Source of the DNA: Pararhizobium gei
Lineage (GTDB): Bacteria; Pseudomonadota; Alphaproteobacteria; Rhizobiales; Rhizobiaceae
Direction: 5' to 3'
NCBI RefSeq assembly: GCF_029223885.1
Contig: NZ_CP119409.1
Span: 2,878,001-2,942,000, forward strand
DNA length: 64,000 bases
Shown here one piece after another: positions 1 through 8,206 of this stretch (positions are counted from its first letter, which is position 1; the number at the start of each line of letters is the position of its first letter). Below the pieces are notes generated by a model that saw nothing but the letters and a program-made list of their open reading frames with translations, did no database searches and was not told the origin of the DNA. Made by a program: the position numbers and the translations under genes.

Positions 1-774
1 GGCGCCCTGCTCGATCGCCGCGCCGGCACCATCCAGCCGCTTGCCTATGCCCGCGGCCTCGCCAGCGCGGCATTGGCTGCAGGCGCTGAAATCTATACCG
101 AAACGCCGCTTCTTGCGGCAGAAAGGAAGGGCGACGTCTGGCACCTGGCAACGCCGGGCGGCGCAATACGAGCAAAAAACGTCATCCTCGCCACCAATGC
201 CTATGGCAGGCTGATCGACAGCACGCCCTGGACGGCCCACACCGAGGAACTGACGATCCTGCCCTATTTCCAGTTTGCCACGCAGCCTTTGAGCGACAAT
301 CTGGCCCGCAGCATCCTGCCGGAACGCCAGGGTTGCTGGGACACGGGGCTGGTCATGACGTCGTTCCGGATGGACGCGCAAAACCGGCTGATCTTTGGCA
401 GTATCGGCCGGCTGGACGCGATAGCCAAGGGAACGCACACAGCCTTTGTCAGGCGGTCGCTGCGCAAGCTCTTTCCCCAGATCGGCGATATGAAACTGGA
501 ATATTGGTGGGATGGCCGTATCGGCATGACGCCCAACAACCTTCCCCAGTTGCACACCATGGCGCCGAACGTCATTTCGGTCAGCGGTTATAATGGCCGC
601 GGTATCGCACCGGGCACGGTGTTCGGACGGGCGCTCGCCCGCCATGTCATGGAAGAGCCGAACGCTCTGCCGCTTGGCGAAACCCCTGTTTCTCCCGACC
701 GCTGGCGGAGCCTCAAATCGGCTTTCTACCATGCAGGCGCACAGGCCAAGCATTTTATCGACCGGCGCTTCTGA
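1..774 (+). CDS. FAD-dependent amine/amino-acid oxidoreductase, 3' part (truncated by window edge)
   Basis: The reading frame is open from base 1, so the start lies outside the window; 257 codons are visible. The family (DAO / gamma-glutamylputrescine oxidase PuuB-like) oxidises the C-N bond of amines or amino acids with FAD. Visible signs are the C-terminal substrate-cap region with the 'VILATNAYG' stretch typical of the FAD fold, a 'WWDGRIGMTPNNLPQLH' segment, and 'SGYNGRGIAPGTVFGRALA', which matches the conserved C-terminal FAD-contact region. The N-terminal Rossmann GxGxxG motif is outside the window. A glutamine-synthetase-like ligase, aldehyde dehydrogenase and permease lie 2-8 kb downstream on the other strand, so a role in a gamma-glutamyl-amine pathway is plausible but inferred. 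Family assignment is good; the substrate is unknown. Confidence 0.85.
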   Translation, partial: GALLDRRAGTIQPLAYARGLASAALAAGAEIYTETPLLAAERKGDVWHLATPGGAIRAKNVILATNAYGRLIDSTPWTAHTEELTILPYFQFATQPLSDNLARSILPERQGCWDTGLVMTSFRMDAQNRLIFGSIGRLDAIAKGTHTAFVRRSLRKLFPQIGDMKLEYWWDGRIGMTPNNLPQLHTMAPNVISVSGYNGRGIAPGTVFGRALARHVMEEPNALPLGETPVSPDRWRSLKSAFYHAGAQAKHFIDRRF

Positions 775-846
775 GCCGTTTGCGTCAGCCTGTGGAACCT
801 TTCCAAGTCTGTCCTGTTGAGGAAACAGAATCGGAAGGAGATGGAC

Positions 847-1050
847 ATGAAACAGGATACACCGAAACCCGGTCCGGCCGGAACGACGGATCAGTCGCCG
901 CGATGGGAAGGACCGGAGGAAACGCGCCCGTCCGGTTATCTGCCTGCTGTCGATAACCCAGACATCGATCGGGACGCCCATGGCGAAAACCTCAGCGATC
1001 CCGATCGCAGTAAGGTGACCGATGCAGGCAAGACGAAAGGAGACCGCTGA
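847..1050 (+). CDS. small hydrophilic hypothetical protein
   Basis: A 67-residue, very polar protein rich in Pro, Asp, Lys and Gly, with no membrane segment and no motif I recognise. The start at 847 is preferred over the in-frame ATG at 841 because the Shine-Dalgarno GGAAGGAG ends just before 841 and sits at proper spacing only from 847. Its stop codon overlaps the start of the next small gene by one base, so the two are almost certainly translated together. Composition suggests an intrinsically disordered protein, similar in style to small stress-related proteins common in Rhizobiales. The function is unknown. Confidence 0.6.
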   Translation: MKQDTPKPGPAGTTDQSPRWEGPEETRPSGYLPAVDNPDIDRDAHGENLSDPDRSKVTDAGKTKGDR

Positions 1051-1295
1051 TGGCGTCCCCTGACAAGCCGAAGACGGATGGCGCAACCGATGTTCGCAAG
1101 GATGCGCAGGGACAATTCGCAAATCCCCGCAAGCACAGCGACAACAATGGAGTGGCCAGCGCCAAGCCGCGCGTCATTACCGGTTCCGACGATGCCACAG
1201 CCAACAAGAATCCTCCAGGCGCGAAATCGCCGGGGAAGGAATGGGACGTAAACTACGACCCGAGCGACATGAACGAAGGTGACTTTCGCGGCTAG
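1050..1295 (+). CDS. small hydrophilic hypothetical protein
   Basis: An 81-residue protein starting on the last base of the upstream stop codon (TGATG overlap), which indicates translational coupling. It is rich in Lys, Asp, Asn and Pro, with no hydrophobic stretch, and ends in 'WDVNYDPSDMNEGDFRG'. Like its partner it looks disordered and cytoplasmic. No enzymatic motif is visible. The pair is closed off by the hairpin terminator at about 1329. The function is unknown; coupling and a clean terminator argue that it is real. Confidence 0.6.
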   Translation: MASPDKPKTDGATDVRKDAQGQFANPRKHSDNNGVASAKPRVITGSDDATANKNPPGAKSPGKEWDVNYDPSDMNEGDFRG

Positions 1296-1328
1296 TTTGG
1301 CGATCTAAGCGCTAAAGGCCCAATTGCG

Positions 1329-1361
1329 AATGCGCCGTTCGGCTTTCGGACGGCGCATTTT
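1329..1361. terminator. bidirectional rho-independent terminator
   Basis: A perfect 10-bp inverted repeat (AATGCGCCGT at 1329-1338 and ACGGCGCATT at 1350-1359) with an 11-nt loop, flanked by T residues on the right and A residues on the left. It lies between the stop codons of the convergent small-protein pair and the ParA-like gene and can serve both. Confidence 0.85.
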
Positions 1362-1365
1362 CATG

Positions 1366-2058
1366 TCAGGCAGCACGGCGCAGGCGATTAACCGCGCGCA
1401 AGGGGACGAGCTTGCATACCTCCTCGGCAAAGGCCCGCGCGTTTTGACAGGCCTTGTCGAGATTGCTGACCCGGTTTGGATACATGTCGCCAAGCGTTCC
1501 GCCGCAGTCGAATATATCGCGGAAGGCCGCCCGCTCGACGATTGGGGTGTCGAGAACCCGAACGGCGCGCTGGGCAAGCAACTGCTTCACGACTTGCAAG
1601 GCGCGTGTCGTGACCAGAGAATTCACTCTCGTCAAAACCACGGAATGATCGATGCGGATCCCTGCATTTTTCTCAAGCTGGGCCAGGATTTCGAGAACCT
1701 GCGCGCCGCCTTTGGCGTCCATGGCGCAGCCCTGGATCGGGATCAGCACATGATCCGACAGCCCGATCGCAGTTGCCATCAGCGTGTTGCGGGCACCGGC
1801 GAGGTCGATGATGAAGTAGTCGGTACGCGCCCGGTTCTCGCTGAGATGGGCCTGGATTGAGGCCAGGGAAACAAAGGAAATCACATCGATATTGGCAATC
1901 TTGCCCGAAATCTCATGCCAATGGGAGATCCAGTGCTGCGGATCGGCATCAAGGATCGTGACCCTTGCGCCGGTGTTTGCAAGCTCCGTTGCAAGAAGGA
2001 GAGCCGCGGTCGTCTTGCCCGCGCCGCCCTTTGTATTTGCGAATGTAATGACTGGCAT
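1366..2058 (-). CDS. ParA/MinD-family P-loop ATPase (orphan)
   Basis: A 230-residue protein beginning MPVITFANTKGGAGKTT, with the deviant Walker A motif KGGAGKTT at residues 10-17, 'ILDADPQHW' as the switch/Walker A' region and 'YFIIDLAGA' as Walker B. The length fits single-domain ParA-like proteins such as VirC1 rather than plasmid RepA. The start at 2058 is chosen because the family begins right at the P-loop strand and a GGGGA ribosome site lies just upstream; a longer frame to 2136 exists but adds no conserved sequence. No ParB, RepB or parS-like array is seen nearby, so it is an orphan. Likely role: positioning of a protein or DNA cargo on the nucleoid or membrane; the cargo is unknown. 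Confidence 0.85.
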   Translation of the reverse strand: MPVITFANTKGGAGKTTAALLLATELANTGARVTILDADPQHWISHWHEISGKIANIDVISFVSLASIQAHLSENRARTDYFIIDLAGARNTLMATAIGLSDHVLIPIQGCAMDAKGGAQVLEILAQLEKNAGIRIDHSVVLTRVNSLVTTRALQVVKQLLAQRAVRVLDTPIVERAAFRDIFDCGGTLGDMYPNRVSNLDKACQNARAFAEEVCKLVPLRAVNRLRRAA

Positions 2059-2447
2059 GTCCGTCCCCGTCTGAAAGATCCGAGCCGCGGCATGGCTCCC
2101 GTAGAGCACACAGCCCATCGCGCTCCGGTTAATCAAACCTTACAGATCGTGGTTAACAAACTCTGAAGCGCCACACCCGAGAATTAACCATTGGCCGGCC
2201 TCGTCCGGGTCCGCGATGCATCGCAAAGTCCGGCTACCGCCAGTCGCGCTCGACGCCAGCTGTCGCATTCCTTCCGGCGATCTTTAAGCACAACGGTCAA
2301 TAACGACGTCCCGCCAAAGCCGCTTCCGCGCGCCGGTATCGGGGAATATTATTCAGTCAGACGCAAAACGAATAGAGCCGGCACACGGCCGGCCCCACGG
2401 ATACAAAAGGTAAAACCGACGACGCCGTAGCGCGAGCCGTTCCCGGA
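2059..2447. other. intergenic region without a recognisable gene
   Basis: It separates the 5' end of the ParA-like gene from the 3' end of the alcohol dehydrogenase. An open frame at 2191-2430 has no ribosome site and arginine-rich nonsense composition, so I do not call it. Several GGTTAA/TTAACC motifs cluster at 2127-2192, including TTAA-N7-TTAC, one base from the CtrA consensus; that is suggestive only. A small GCCGGC hairpin lies around 2378-2393. Confidence 0.4.
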
Positions 2448-3593
2448 TCAGATGCTTTCCCTGAAAAGCGTCTTTGCAGCCTCAAGCGTCAACTCGACCG
2501 GGTTGCCGCCGGCCGTCGGATCGACGATCGCCATGGCTGCCATTTCATCGATGCGGTCGGTGCCGACACCGAGTGTAGACAGCTTGTCCGGCACGCCGAG
2601 GTCTTCCCGCAGCTTCAGCACATAGTCGTAAAAGCCGTCGAAGCCGCCGGAAATGCCGAGATAGGCGGCGGCCATGCCGATCTTGTCCTCGATGGCCGGA
2701 CGATTGAACCGCAACACAGGCGGCATGACGACGGCATTGGTCATGCCATGATGGGTATTGTAGATCGCGCCGACCGGGTGCGACAGCGAGTGGATGGCAC
2801 CCAATCCCTTCTGGAAGGCGACGGCACCCATCGCGGCGGCCGACATCATATGCGCGCGCGCCTCGATATCGGTGCCATCCTTGTAGGCGCGTGGCAGGTA
2901 TTCCTTCACGAGCCGCAGGCCCTCAAGCGCGATGCCCGCCGACATTGGGTGGTAGAACGGCGAGGAATAGGCTTCCAGGCAATGGGCGAAAGCATCCATG
3001 CCGGTGCCGGCGGTGATCACCTTCGGCATGCCCACGGTCAGTTCCGGATCGCAGATCGTCACCGCCGGCAGGAACTTGGGATGGAAGATGACCTTCTTCG
3101 TATGGGTCTGCGAATTGGTGATGACCGAGGCACGACCGACTTCCGAGCCGGTACCAGCCGTGGTCGGCACGGCGATGATCGGGGCGATGCCCTCGGTGCT
3201 GGCGCGGGTCCACCAATCGCCGACATCCTCGAAATCCCAGACGGGACGGCTCTGTCCGGCCATGAAGGCAACGCACTTACCGAGATCAAGGCCCGAGCCG
3301 CCGCCAAAAGCGATAACACCGTCATGGCCGCCGGCCTTAAAGGCCTTCACGCCGGCATCGAGATTGACGTCCGTCGGGTTTGAATCGACATCGGCGAACA
3401 GCGCCCGGCCGAGACCGGCGGCGTCGAGGATATCAAGCGCGTTCTGGGTGATCGGCATGGGGGCCAGACCGCGGTCGGTGATCAGAAGCGGGTTCCTGAT
3501 GCCGAGCGCCTTGCAGTGATCGGCGAGTTCATTGATGCGCCCTGCCCCGAACTTGATGGATGTTGGATAGCTCCAGTTAGCAGTGATGGTCAT
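2448..3593 (-). CDS. iron-containing alcohol dehydrogenase
   Basis: A 381-residue group III (Fe-type) NAD(P)-dependent alcohol dehydrogenase that interconverts an alcohol and its aldehyde. The N-terminal nucleotide domain carries the family's 'GGGSGLDLGK' motif near residue 98, followed by 'PTTAGTGSEVG'. The metal ligands are visible in 'GMDAFAHCLEAY' (Asp and His) and 'HSLSHPVGAIYNTHHG' (two His). It begins only 3 nt after the stop of the aldehyde dehydrogenase gene, so both are one transcript. Together with that enzyme and the glutamine-synthetase-like gene it could oxidise the alcohol group of a gamma-glutamylated amino alcohol. Family certain; substrate inferred. Confidence 0.93.
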   Translation of the reverse strand: MTITANWSYPTSIKFGAGRINELADHCKALGIRNPLLITDRGLAPMPITQNALDILDAAGLGRALFADVDSNPTDVNLDAGVKAFKAGGHDGVIAFGGGSGLDLGKCVAFMAGQSRPVWDFEDVGDWWTRASTEGIAPIIAVPTTAGTGSEVGRASVITNSQTHTKKVIFHPKFLPAVTICDPELTVGMPKVITAGTGMDAFAHCLEAYSSPFYHPMSAGIALEGLRLVKEYLPRAYKDGTDIEARAHMMSAAAMGAVAFQKGLGAIHSLSHPVGAIYNTHHGMTNAVVMPPVLRFNRPAIEDKIGMAAAYLGISGGFDGFYDYVLKLREDLGVPDKLSTLGVGTDRIDEMAAMAIVDPTAGGNPVELTLEAAKTLFRESI

Positions 3594-3596
3594 GTG

Positions 3597-4976
3597 TCAG
3601 GCTTTCTTCAGATGGTAGGATTTCGGGCGGGTCAGGTTCTGGAAACCGATGACCGAGAGCGAACCGCCGCGACCGGTTTCCTTGACGCCGGTCCAGCACA
3701 GCGCCGGGTCCAGATAGTCTGCGCGGTTCATGAAAACGGTGCCGGTTTCCAGATCGGCGCCGATGCGGGCGGCGCGTTCGGCATCTTTCGTCCAGAGCGA
3801 GGTCGTCAGGCCGTATTTGCAATCATTCATCAGGGCCAGCGCTTCCGCGTCGTTCTTCACCTTCATGATGCCGACGACCGGGCCGAAGCTTTCCTCCGTC
3901 ATAACCTTCATGGAATGATCCACATCAACCAGAACCTGCGGGCCGAGATAGGCGCCGTCGTCATCGGCGGGGAAAAGTTTCGGATCGACCAGCGCCTTGG
4001 CGCCCATGGATACAGCCTCGGCAGTCTGTGCGCGCACTTCAGCGGCAAAGCGCTTATGCGCCATCGGGCCGAGCGTGGTGTCCTGCTCCAGCGGATTGCC
4101 GAGCTTATAGGCGGAGGCAAACGCAACGGCTTTCTCGACGAAATCGTCGTAGAGATTTTCATTCACATAGATGCGTTCGATGCCGCAGCAGCATTGTCCG
4201 GAATTGAACATGGCGCCGTCCATCAACGTATCGACGGCGGCGTCGAGATCGGCGTCTTCCATGACGTAGCCGGGGTCCTTGCCGCCCAGTTCAAGTCCGA
4301 GACCGGTGAAGGTGCCGGCCGCAGCCCGCTCGATCGAACGTCCGCCCTCGACGGAGCCGGTGAAGTTGACGAAGTCGAAGCTCTTGGCCGCGATCAGCGA
4401 GGAGGTCGTCGCATGATCGAGGAAAATGTTCTGGAACACGTCTTCCGGCACGCCGGCCTCGACAAAGGCGCGCACCATGCGCTCGCCGACGAGAATGGTC
4501 TGGCTGGCATGTTTGATGATGACGGTGTTGCCGGCCATCAGTGCGGGCGCAACGGTGTTGATCGCCGTCATATAAGGATAGTTCCAGGGCGCGATGACGA
4601 ACACGACACCATGGGCGACACGCTCGATTCGGCGCTCGAAACTGGCGCTGTCCTCGACGACGATCGGCGCAAGCGCATCTGCGGCAATCGCCGCGACATA
4701 GTTGGAACGCTCGTTGAAGCCGCGGAATTCGCCGCCGTAGCGCACCGGCCGACCCATCTGCCAGGCAAGTTCCGGCACCACCTCGTCGACCATCTCGTTC
4801 AGCCGGGCGACACCGGCGAGCACCAGTCTGACGCGGTCCTCGATCGGCCGTTTGGCCCAATCTTTTTGAGCAGCCCGCGCACGGGCCACAACTGCCGATG
4901 CGGCGGCGGCCGCCATCGCCGGACGTTCGGCATATACCGAGCCGTCGATGGGGGAAATGCACTGGATCATGGTCAT
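3597..4976 (-). CDS. NAD(P)-dependent aldehyde dehydrogenase
   Basis: A 459-residue aldehyde dehydrogenase oxidising an aldehyde to the acid. Visible motifs are 'APWNYPY' (substrate entry and N), 'FTGSVEGGRSI' (cofactor loop), 'LELGGKDPGYV' (general-base Glu) and 'NSGQCCCGIER', which carries the catalytic Cys. The start at 4976 (MTMIQCIS) is favoured because AGGAAG lies 6 nt upstream; the ATG at 4982 is too close and any longer N-terminus is not conserved. It is co-transcribed with the downstream iron alcohol dehydrogenase. The upstream neighbour is the glutamine-synthetase-like ligase, as in puuA-puuC type amine pathways. The substrate is not determinable from sequence. Confidence 0.93.
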   Translation of the reverse strand: MTMIQCISPIDGSVYAERPAMAAAAASAVVARARAAQKDWAKRPIEDRVRLVLAGVARLNEMVDEVVPELAWQMGRPVRYGGEFRGFNERSNYVAAIAADALAPIVVEDSASFERRIERVAHGVVFVIAPWNYPYMTAINTVAPALMAGNTVIIKHASQTILVGERMVRAFVEAGVPEDVFQNIFLDHATTSSLIAAKSFDFVNFTGSVEGGRSIERAAAGTFTGLGLELGGKDPGYVMEDADLDAAVDTLMDGAMFNSGQCCCGIERIYVNENLYDDFVEKAVAFASAYKLGNPLEQDTTLGPMAHKRFAAEVRAQTAEAVSMGAKALVDPKLFPADDDGAYLGPQVLVDVDHSMKVMTEESFGPVVGIMKVKNDAEALALMNDCKYGLTTSLWTKDAERAARIGADLETGTVFMNRADYLDPALCWTGVKETGRGGSLSVIGFQNLTRPKSYHLKKA

Positions 4977-5076
4977 GATCATCTTCCTGTCTTGTCGTCT
5001 TTGAGAATGCTTTTGCCACGGAAAGGCCGACGCCTGTCCGTGGCTGATACGGTGCGACTGCACCTGAAATATGGCG

Positions 5077-6447
5077 TCAGGCGCGCTCAAACCCCCGCGC
5101 CACCTCCCAGTCGGTGATCTTGCGGTCGTATTCCTCCTGCTCCCATTCGGCAGCACGCGTATAATGCTCGATCACATCCTCACCGAAAGCATCGAGCAAC
5201 ATCTTCGATCCGTTGAGTGCAGCCGTCGCGTCACGGAGAGTGCGTGGAATTTCCCGGATGTTCTTGCCGCCATAGGCGTCGCCGACAAATGGCGCTTCCA
5301 GTTCCATCTTGCCCTCGATGCCGGCAATGCCGGCGGCGATCAGCGCCGCCATGGCAAGATAGGGATTGAGGTCTGACCCACCGACGCGGCATTCGATGCG
5401 GATGCCCTTGGTGCCTTCGCCGCAGAGCCGGTAGCCGGCGGTGCGATTGTCCTTCGACCAGATTGCCTTGGTCGGCGCAAAAGTGCCGGCAACAAAACGC
5501 TTGTAGGAATTGATATAGGGCGCAAGAAAATAGGTGATCTCGCCGGCATGGGCAAGAAGCCCGGCCACATAGTACCGCATCGTCTCCGACATGCCATATT
5601 CGGCGTCCTTGTCAAAGAATTTCGAAGTCTTGCCGTCGACGCTCCAGAGCGACTGGTGAATGTGCGACGACGAGCCGGCGGCCTGCTGGTTCCACTTGGC
5701 GAGGAAGGTGATCGCCTTGCCCTTGCTCCAGGCGATTTCCTTGCAGCCGTTCTTGATGATCACATGCCGATCGGCCATGGTCAGCGCGTCGGCATAGCGG
5801 ACATTAACCTCTTCCTGGCCGGCCGATGCTTCTCCCTTGGTGTTTTCCACCGGAATTCCGGCCCCCTGCAGGCCGTTGCGGATGGCTCGCATCACGTCTT
5901 CTTCCTTGGTCGTCTGGAAGATGTGATAGTCCTCATTGTAGCCGCTGACGAGTTTCAGGTCGCGATAACCGCTCTTTCGGGCGTCGTCATAGCTTTGGTC
6001 GAACAAGAAGAATTCAAGCTCGGTTGCCATGAAGGCCTTGAGGCCCATGGCCTCCAGCCGTGCAACCTGTTTCTTAAGGATGGCGCGCGGCGAATGCGGC
6101 ACTTCCTTGTGAGTATGGTGGTCGAGCATGTCGCAGAGAACCAGCGCCGTGCCTTCGAGCCAGGGAATGCGGCGAAGCGTCGAAAGATCCGGCTTCATCG
6201 TATAGTCGCCATAGCCGGATTCCCAACTGGTCGACTTGTAGCCGGAGACGGTCTCCATCTCCATGTCGGTCGCCAGCAGATAGTTGCAGCTATGCGTCTC
6301 TTCCCAGGCGCCATCGACGAAAAACTGCGCGTGAAACCGCTTGCCCATCAGGCGTCCCTGCATGTCGACCTGGCAGGCCAGCACCGTATCGATACGCCCC
6401 TCGGCGACATCCTGTTTCAAGTCTTCAAATGTGTAGCTCGCTGCCAT
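5077..6447 (-). CDS. glutamine synthetase family protein (gamma-glutamylamine-synthetase-like)
   Basis: A 456-residue member of the glutamine synthetase superfamily, which joins glutamate to ammonia or an amine using ATP. The catalytic C-terminal domain shows 'ATELEFFLF' (metal-binding Glu), 'GQEEVNVRY', 'GSSSHIHQSLW' (ATP/metal His), 'APTKAIWSKDNRTAGYR' and 'RIECRVGGSDLNPYLAMAA'. Start at 6447 (MAASYTFED) follows a GAGG site; the longer open frame is not GS-like. The protein resembles PuuA/GlnA3-type amine ligases more than nitrogen-assimilating GlnA. Location between an amine permease and ALDH/ADH genes supports gamma-glutamylation of an imported amine, ethanolamine or similar. That role is inference; the fold is certain. 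Confidence 0.92.
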   Translation of the reverse strand: MAASYTFEDLKQDVAEGRIDTVLACQVDMQGRLMGKRFHAQFFVDGAWEETHSCNYLLATDMEMETVSGYKSTSWESGYGDYTMKPDLSTLRRIPWLEGTALVLCDMLDHHTHKEVPHSPRAILKKQVARLEAMGLKAFMATELEFFLFDQSYDDARKSGYRDLKLVSGYNEDYHIFQTTKEEDVMRAIRNGLQGAGIPVENTKGEASAGQEEVNVRYADALTMADRHVIIKNGCKEIAWSKGKAITFLAKWNQQAAGSSSHIHQSLWSVDGKTSKFFDKDAEYGMSETMRYYVAGLLAHAGEITYFLAPYINSYKRFVAGTFAPTKAIWSKDNRTAGYRLCGEGTKGIRIECRVGGSDLNPYLAMAALIAAGIAGIEGKMELEAPFVGDAYGGKNIREIPRTLRDATAALNGSKMLLDAFGEDVIEHYTRAAEWEQEEYDRKITDWEVARGFERA

Positions 6448-6547
6448 AGGACAAACCTCGAAATTGCTCGAAACGACGCATTGCAGCCGCCTCGCTGGAC
6501 ATGGTGAGGAGGCCGCGGCGTGGCGGCCTCCTTGCGAAAGGGATAGA

Positions 6548-8095
6548 TCAGATCTGGCCGACGGCCTTCTCGGCGGCAGCGATCTCCGCCCTGCGGCGTT
6601 CGACCTCGGCACCGATCGGCGGCCCCTTGAAGCGGCGCTTTTCAAAGCCGAACCAGACGATGCCGGTGAGGATCAGGAAGCCCACAGTGACATAGAGAGC
6701 CGGGCCGTTCGGCGGCTGGACGCCGAGAATGAAGATCAGGATCATCGCAAGGATGGTCAGGACCGCGAATAGCTTGAAGACGCCCTCGCCGAGGTTCCAC
6801 GGACCCATCTTGTCCCACTTCGATGTTCCCCAGGCGAACAGGCCGAGCGCGATCGGGATCGAGAAGGAGAAAAACAGGAAAATGACCGTGCAGGAGACGA
6901 CGATGGTATAGACCGGCGTCTCGCCGATGGTGACCAGCGAAGAGCCCCAGACGAAGAGGACTGACAGAATGGAACCGGTCCAGATGGCTGCCACAGGCGT
7001 GCGATAGGTCGGGCTGACCTTAGAAAGAGCTTTGGATGCTGGCAGGCCGCCGTCACGCGAGAAGGCGAAGATCATCCGGGATACAGACGTTACAGTTGCC
7101 AGGCCGCACAACCACTGGCTCACCAGGATGGCAAGATAGAGAATGTCCTTGATGACCGGGCTGACCTGGGCGTCCATCGCCCAGAAAAACACGTTCCAGC
7201 CCTGCTTGGCGGCGTCGTCCATGTTCGGGATCATCAGTACGAAGCTGCACAGCATGATGTAGCCGAACAGAGCCGACCACAACACAGAAGAGATCATGCC
7301 GCGCGGAACCGACGTTGCGGCCTTGACGGTTTCTTCCGAGGTGTGCGCGGAAGCATCGTAACCTGTGATCGTGTAGATCGGCAGTAGCAGGCCGAGCAGA
7401 AAAACCCAGGTGCCCGATGTCGCGGGCCAGACATTGCCGCCTGCTTCACCCGAATAGTTTGAAAACGTGAAGAGGCGACCGATCTCGAACCCGTCGGCAA
7501 CGGCAAGGCAGACGACGGACAGCGCGATAGCCGTGGCGAAGATGAGGTAGCCGGAAAAATCGGTCAGCTTCGCCGTAAGGCCGATGCCCATGTGGTTGAC
7601 GATTGCCTGAAGGCCGGTGATGACCAGCAGGAAGAGGATGCGGACGGTCGTGGAGTCTTCCAGGCCGAAATAAGGCGTGCCGAACGAGCCCATGAAGAAA
7701 TAATAGGTGCCGACATTGATGGCGCCGAGAACGGTGACGAGACCGAGCAGATTGAACCAGGCCGTGACCCAGCCGGTGAAACGGTTGCCGAGGATCGAGC
7801 CCCAGTGATAGAGGCCACCTGCCGTGGGATAGGCCGAGCTGATCTGCGCCATGCCGACGGCAAAGACGAAGGAAACGAAGCACCCTACCGGCCAGCCGAT
7901 ACCGATGGCGGCCCCCCCGGCTCCGGAGGTTGCCTGAGCCAGCGAGTTGATGCCGCCTGACAGGATGCAGATGATGGAGAAGGACACGGCGAAATTCGAA
8001 AAAGAACTCATGCGACGTTCAAGCTCTTGAGCATAGCCCATCGAATGGAGGACCTGCATGTCCTCGTGTTTATCGGTATCTGAATAATCTGACAT
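6548..8095 (-). CDS. APC-superfamily amino acid/amine permease
   Basis: A 515-residue, highly hydrophobic transporter with about 12 predicted membrane spans. The N-terminus 'MGYAQELERRMSSFSNFAVSFS' followed by 'SGAGGAAIGIGWPVG' and 'SAYPTAGGLYHW' is typical of the amino acid/choline (ACT) branch of the APC superfamily, which moves GABA, choline, ethanolamine or related amines across the inner membrane with protons. The start follows an AGGGGA ribosome site. It sits 100 nt upstream of the glutamine-synthetase-like gene on the same strand and probably supplies that enzyme's substrate. The exact substrate cannot be read from sequence. Confidence 0.92.
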   Translation of the reverse strand: MSDYSDTDKHEDMQVLHSMGYAQELERRMSSFSNFAVSFSIICILSGGINSLAQATSGAGGAAIGIGWPVGCFVSFVFAVGMAQISSAYPTAGGLYHWGSILGNRFTGWVTAWFNLLGLVTVLGAINVGTYYFFMGSFGTPYFGLEDSTTVRILFLLVITGLQAIVNHMGIGLTAKLTDFSGYLIFATAIALSVVCLAVADGFEIGRLFTFSNYSGEAGGNVWPATSGTWVFLLGLLLPIYTITGYDASAHTSEETVKAATSVPRGMISSVLWSALFGYIMLCSFVLMIPNMDDAAKQGWNVFFWAMDAQVSPVIKDILYLAILVSQWLCGLATVTSVSRMIFAFSRDGGLPASKALSKVSPTYRTPVAAIWTGSILSVLFVWGSSLVTIGETPVYTIVVSCTVIFLFFSFSIPIALGLFAWGTSKWDKMGPWNLGEGVFKLFAVLTILAMILIFILGVQPPNGPALYVTVGFLILTGIVWFGFEKRRFKGPPIGAEVERRRAEIAAAEKAVGQI

Positions 8096-8206
8096 GGTTT
8101 TCCCCTAAATGACCAGCCTTTGGCGGTATTGCCGAAAGCTGAAATGCCGTATCCATAGTCAGGACCATGGATCGTTCTCCGCGGACATGCCGCTCCCCGG
8201 GTTTTA

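Noticed and set aside
1324..1860. 178-codon open frame on the plus strand
   Set aside because: Antisense to the ParA-like gene; begins inside the terminator.
2191..2430. 79-codon frame in the gap before the alcohol dehydrogenase
   Set aside because: No ribosome site, Arg/Pro/Ser-rich random composition.
3516..5117. 533-codon open frame on the plus strand
   Set aside because: It is antisense to the aldehyde dehydrogenase gene; its His/Gly/Asp/Arg-rich composition is the usual shadow of a high-GC coding strand, and it has no motif or ribosome site.
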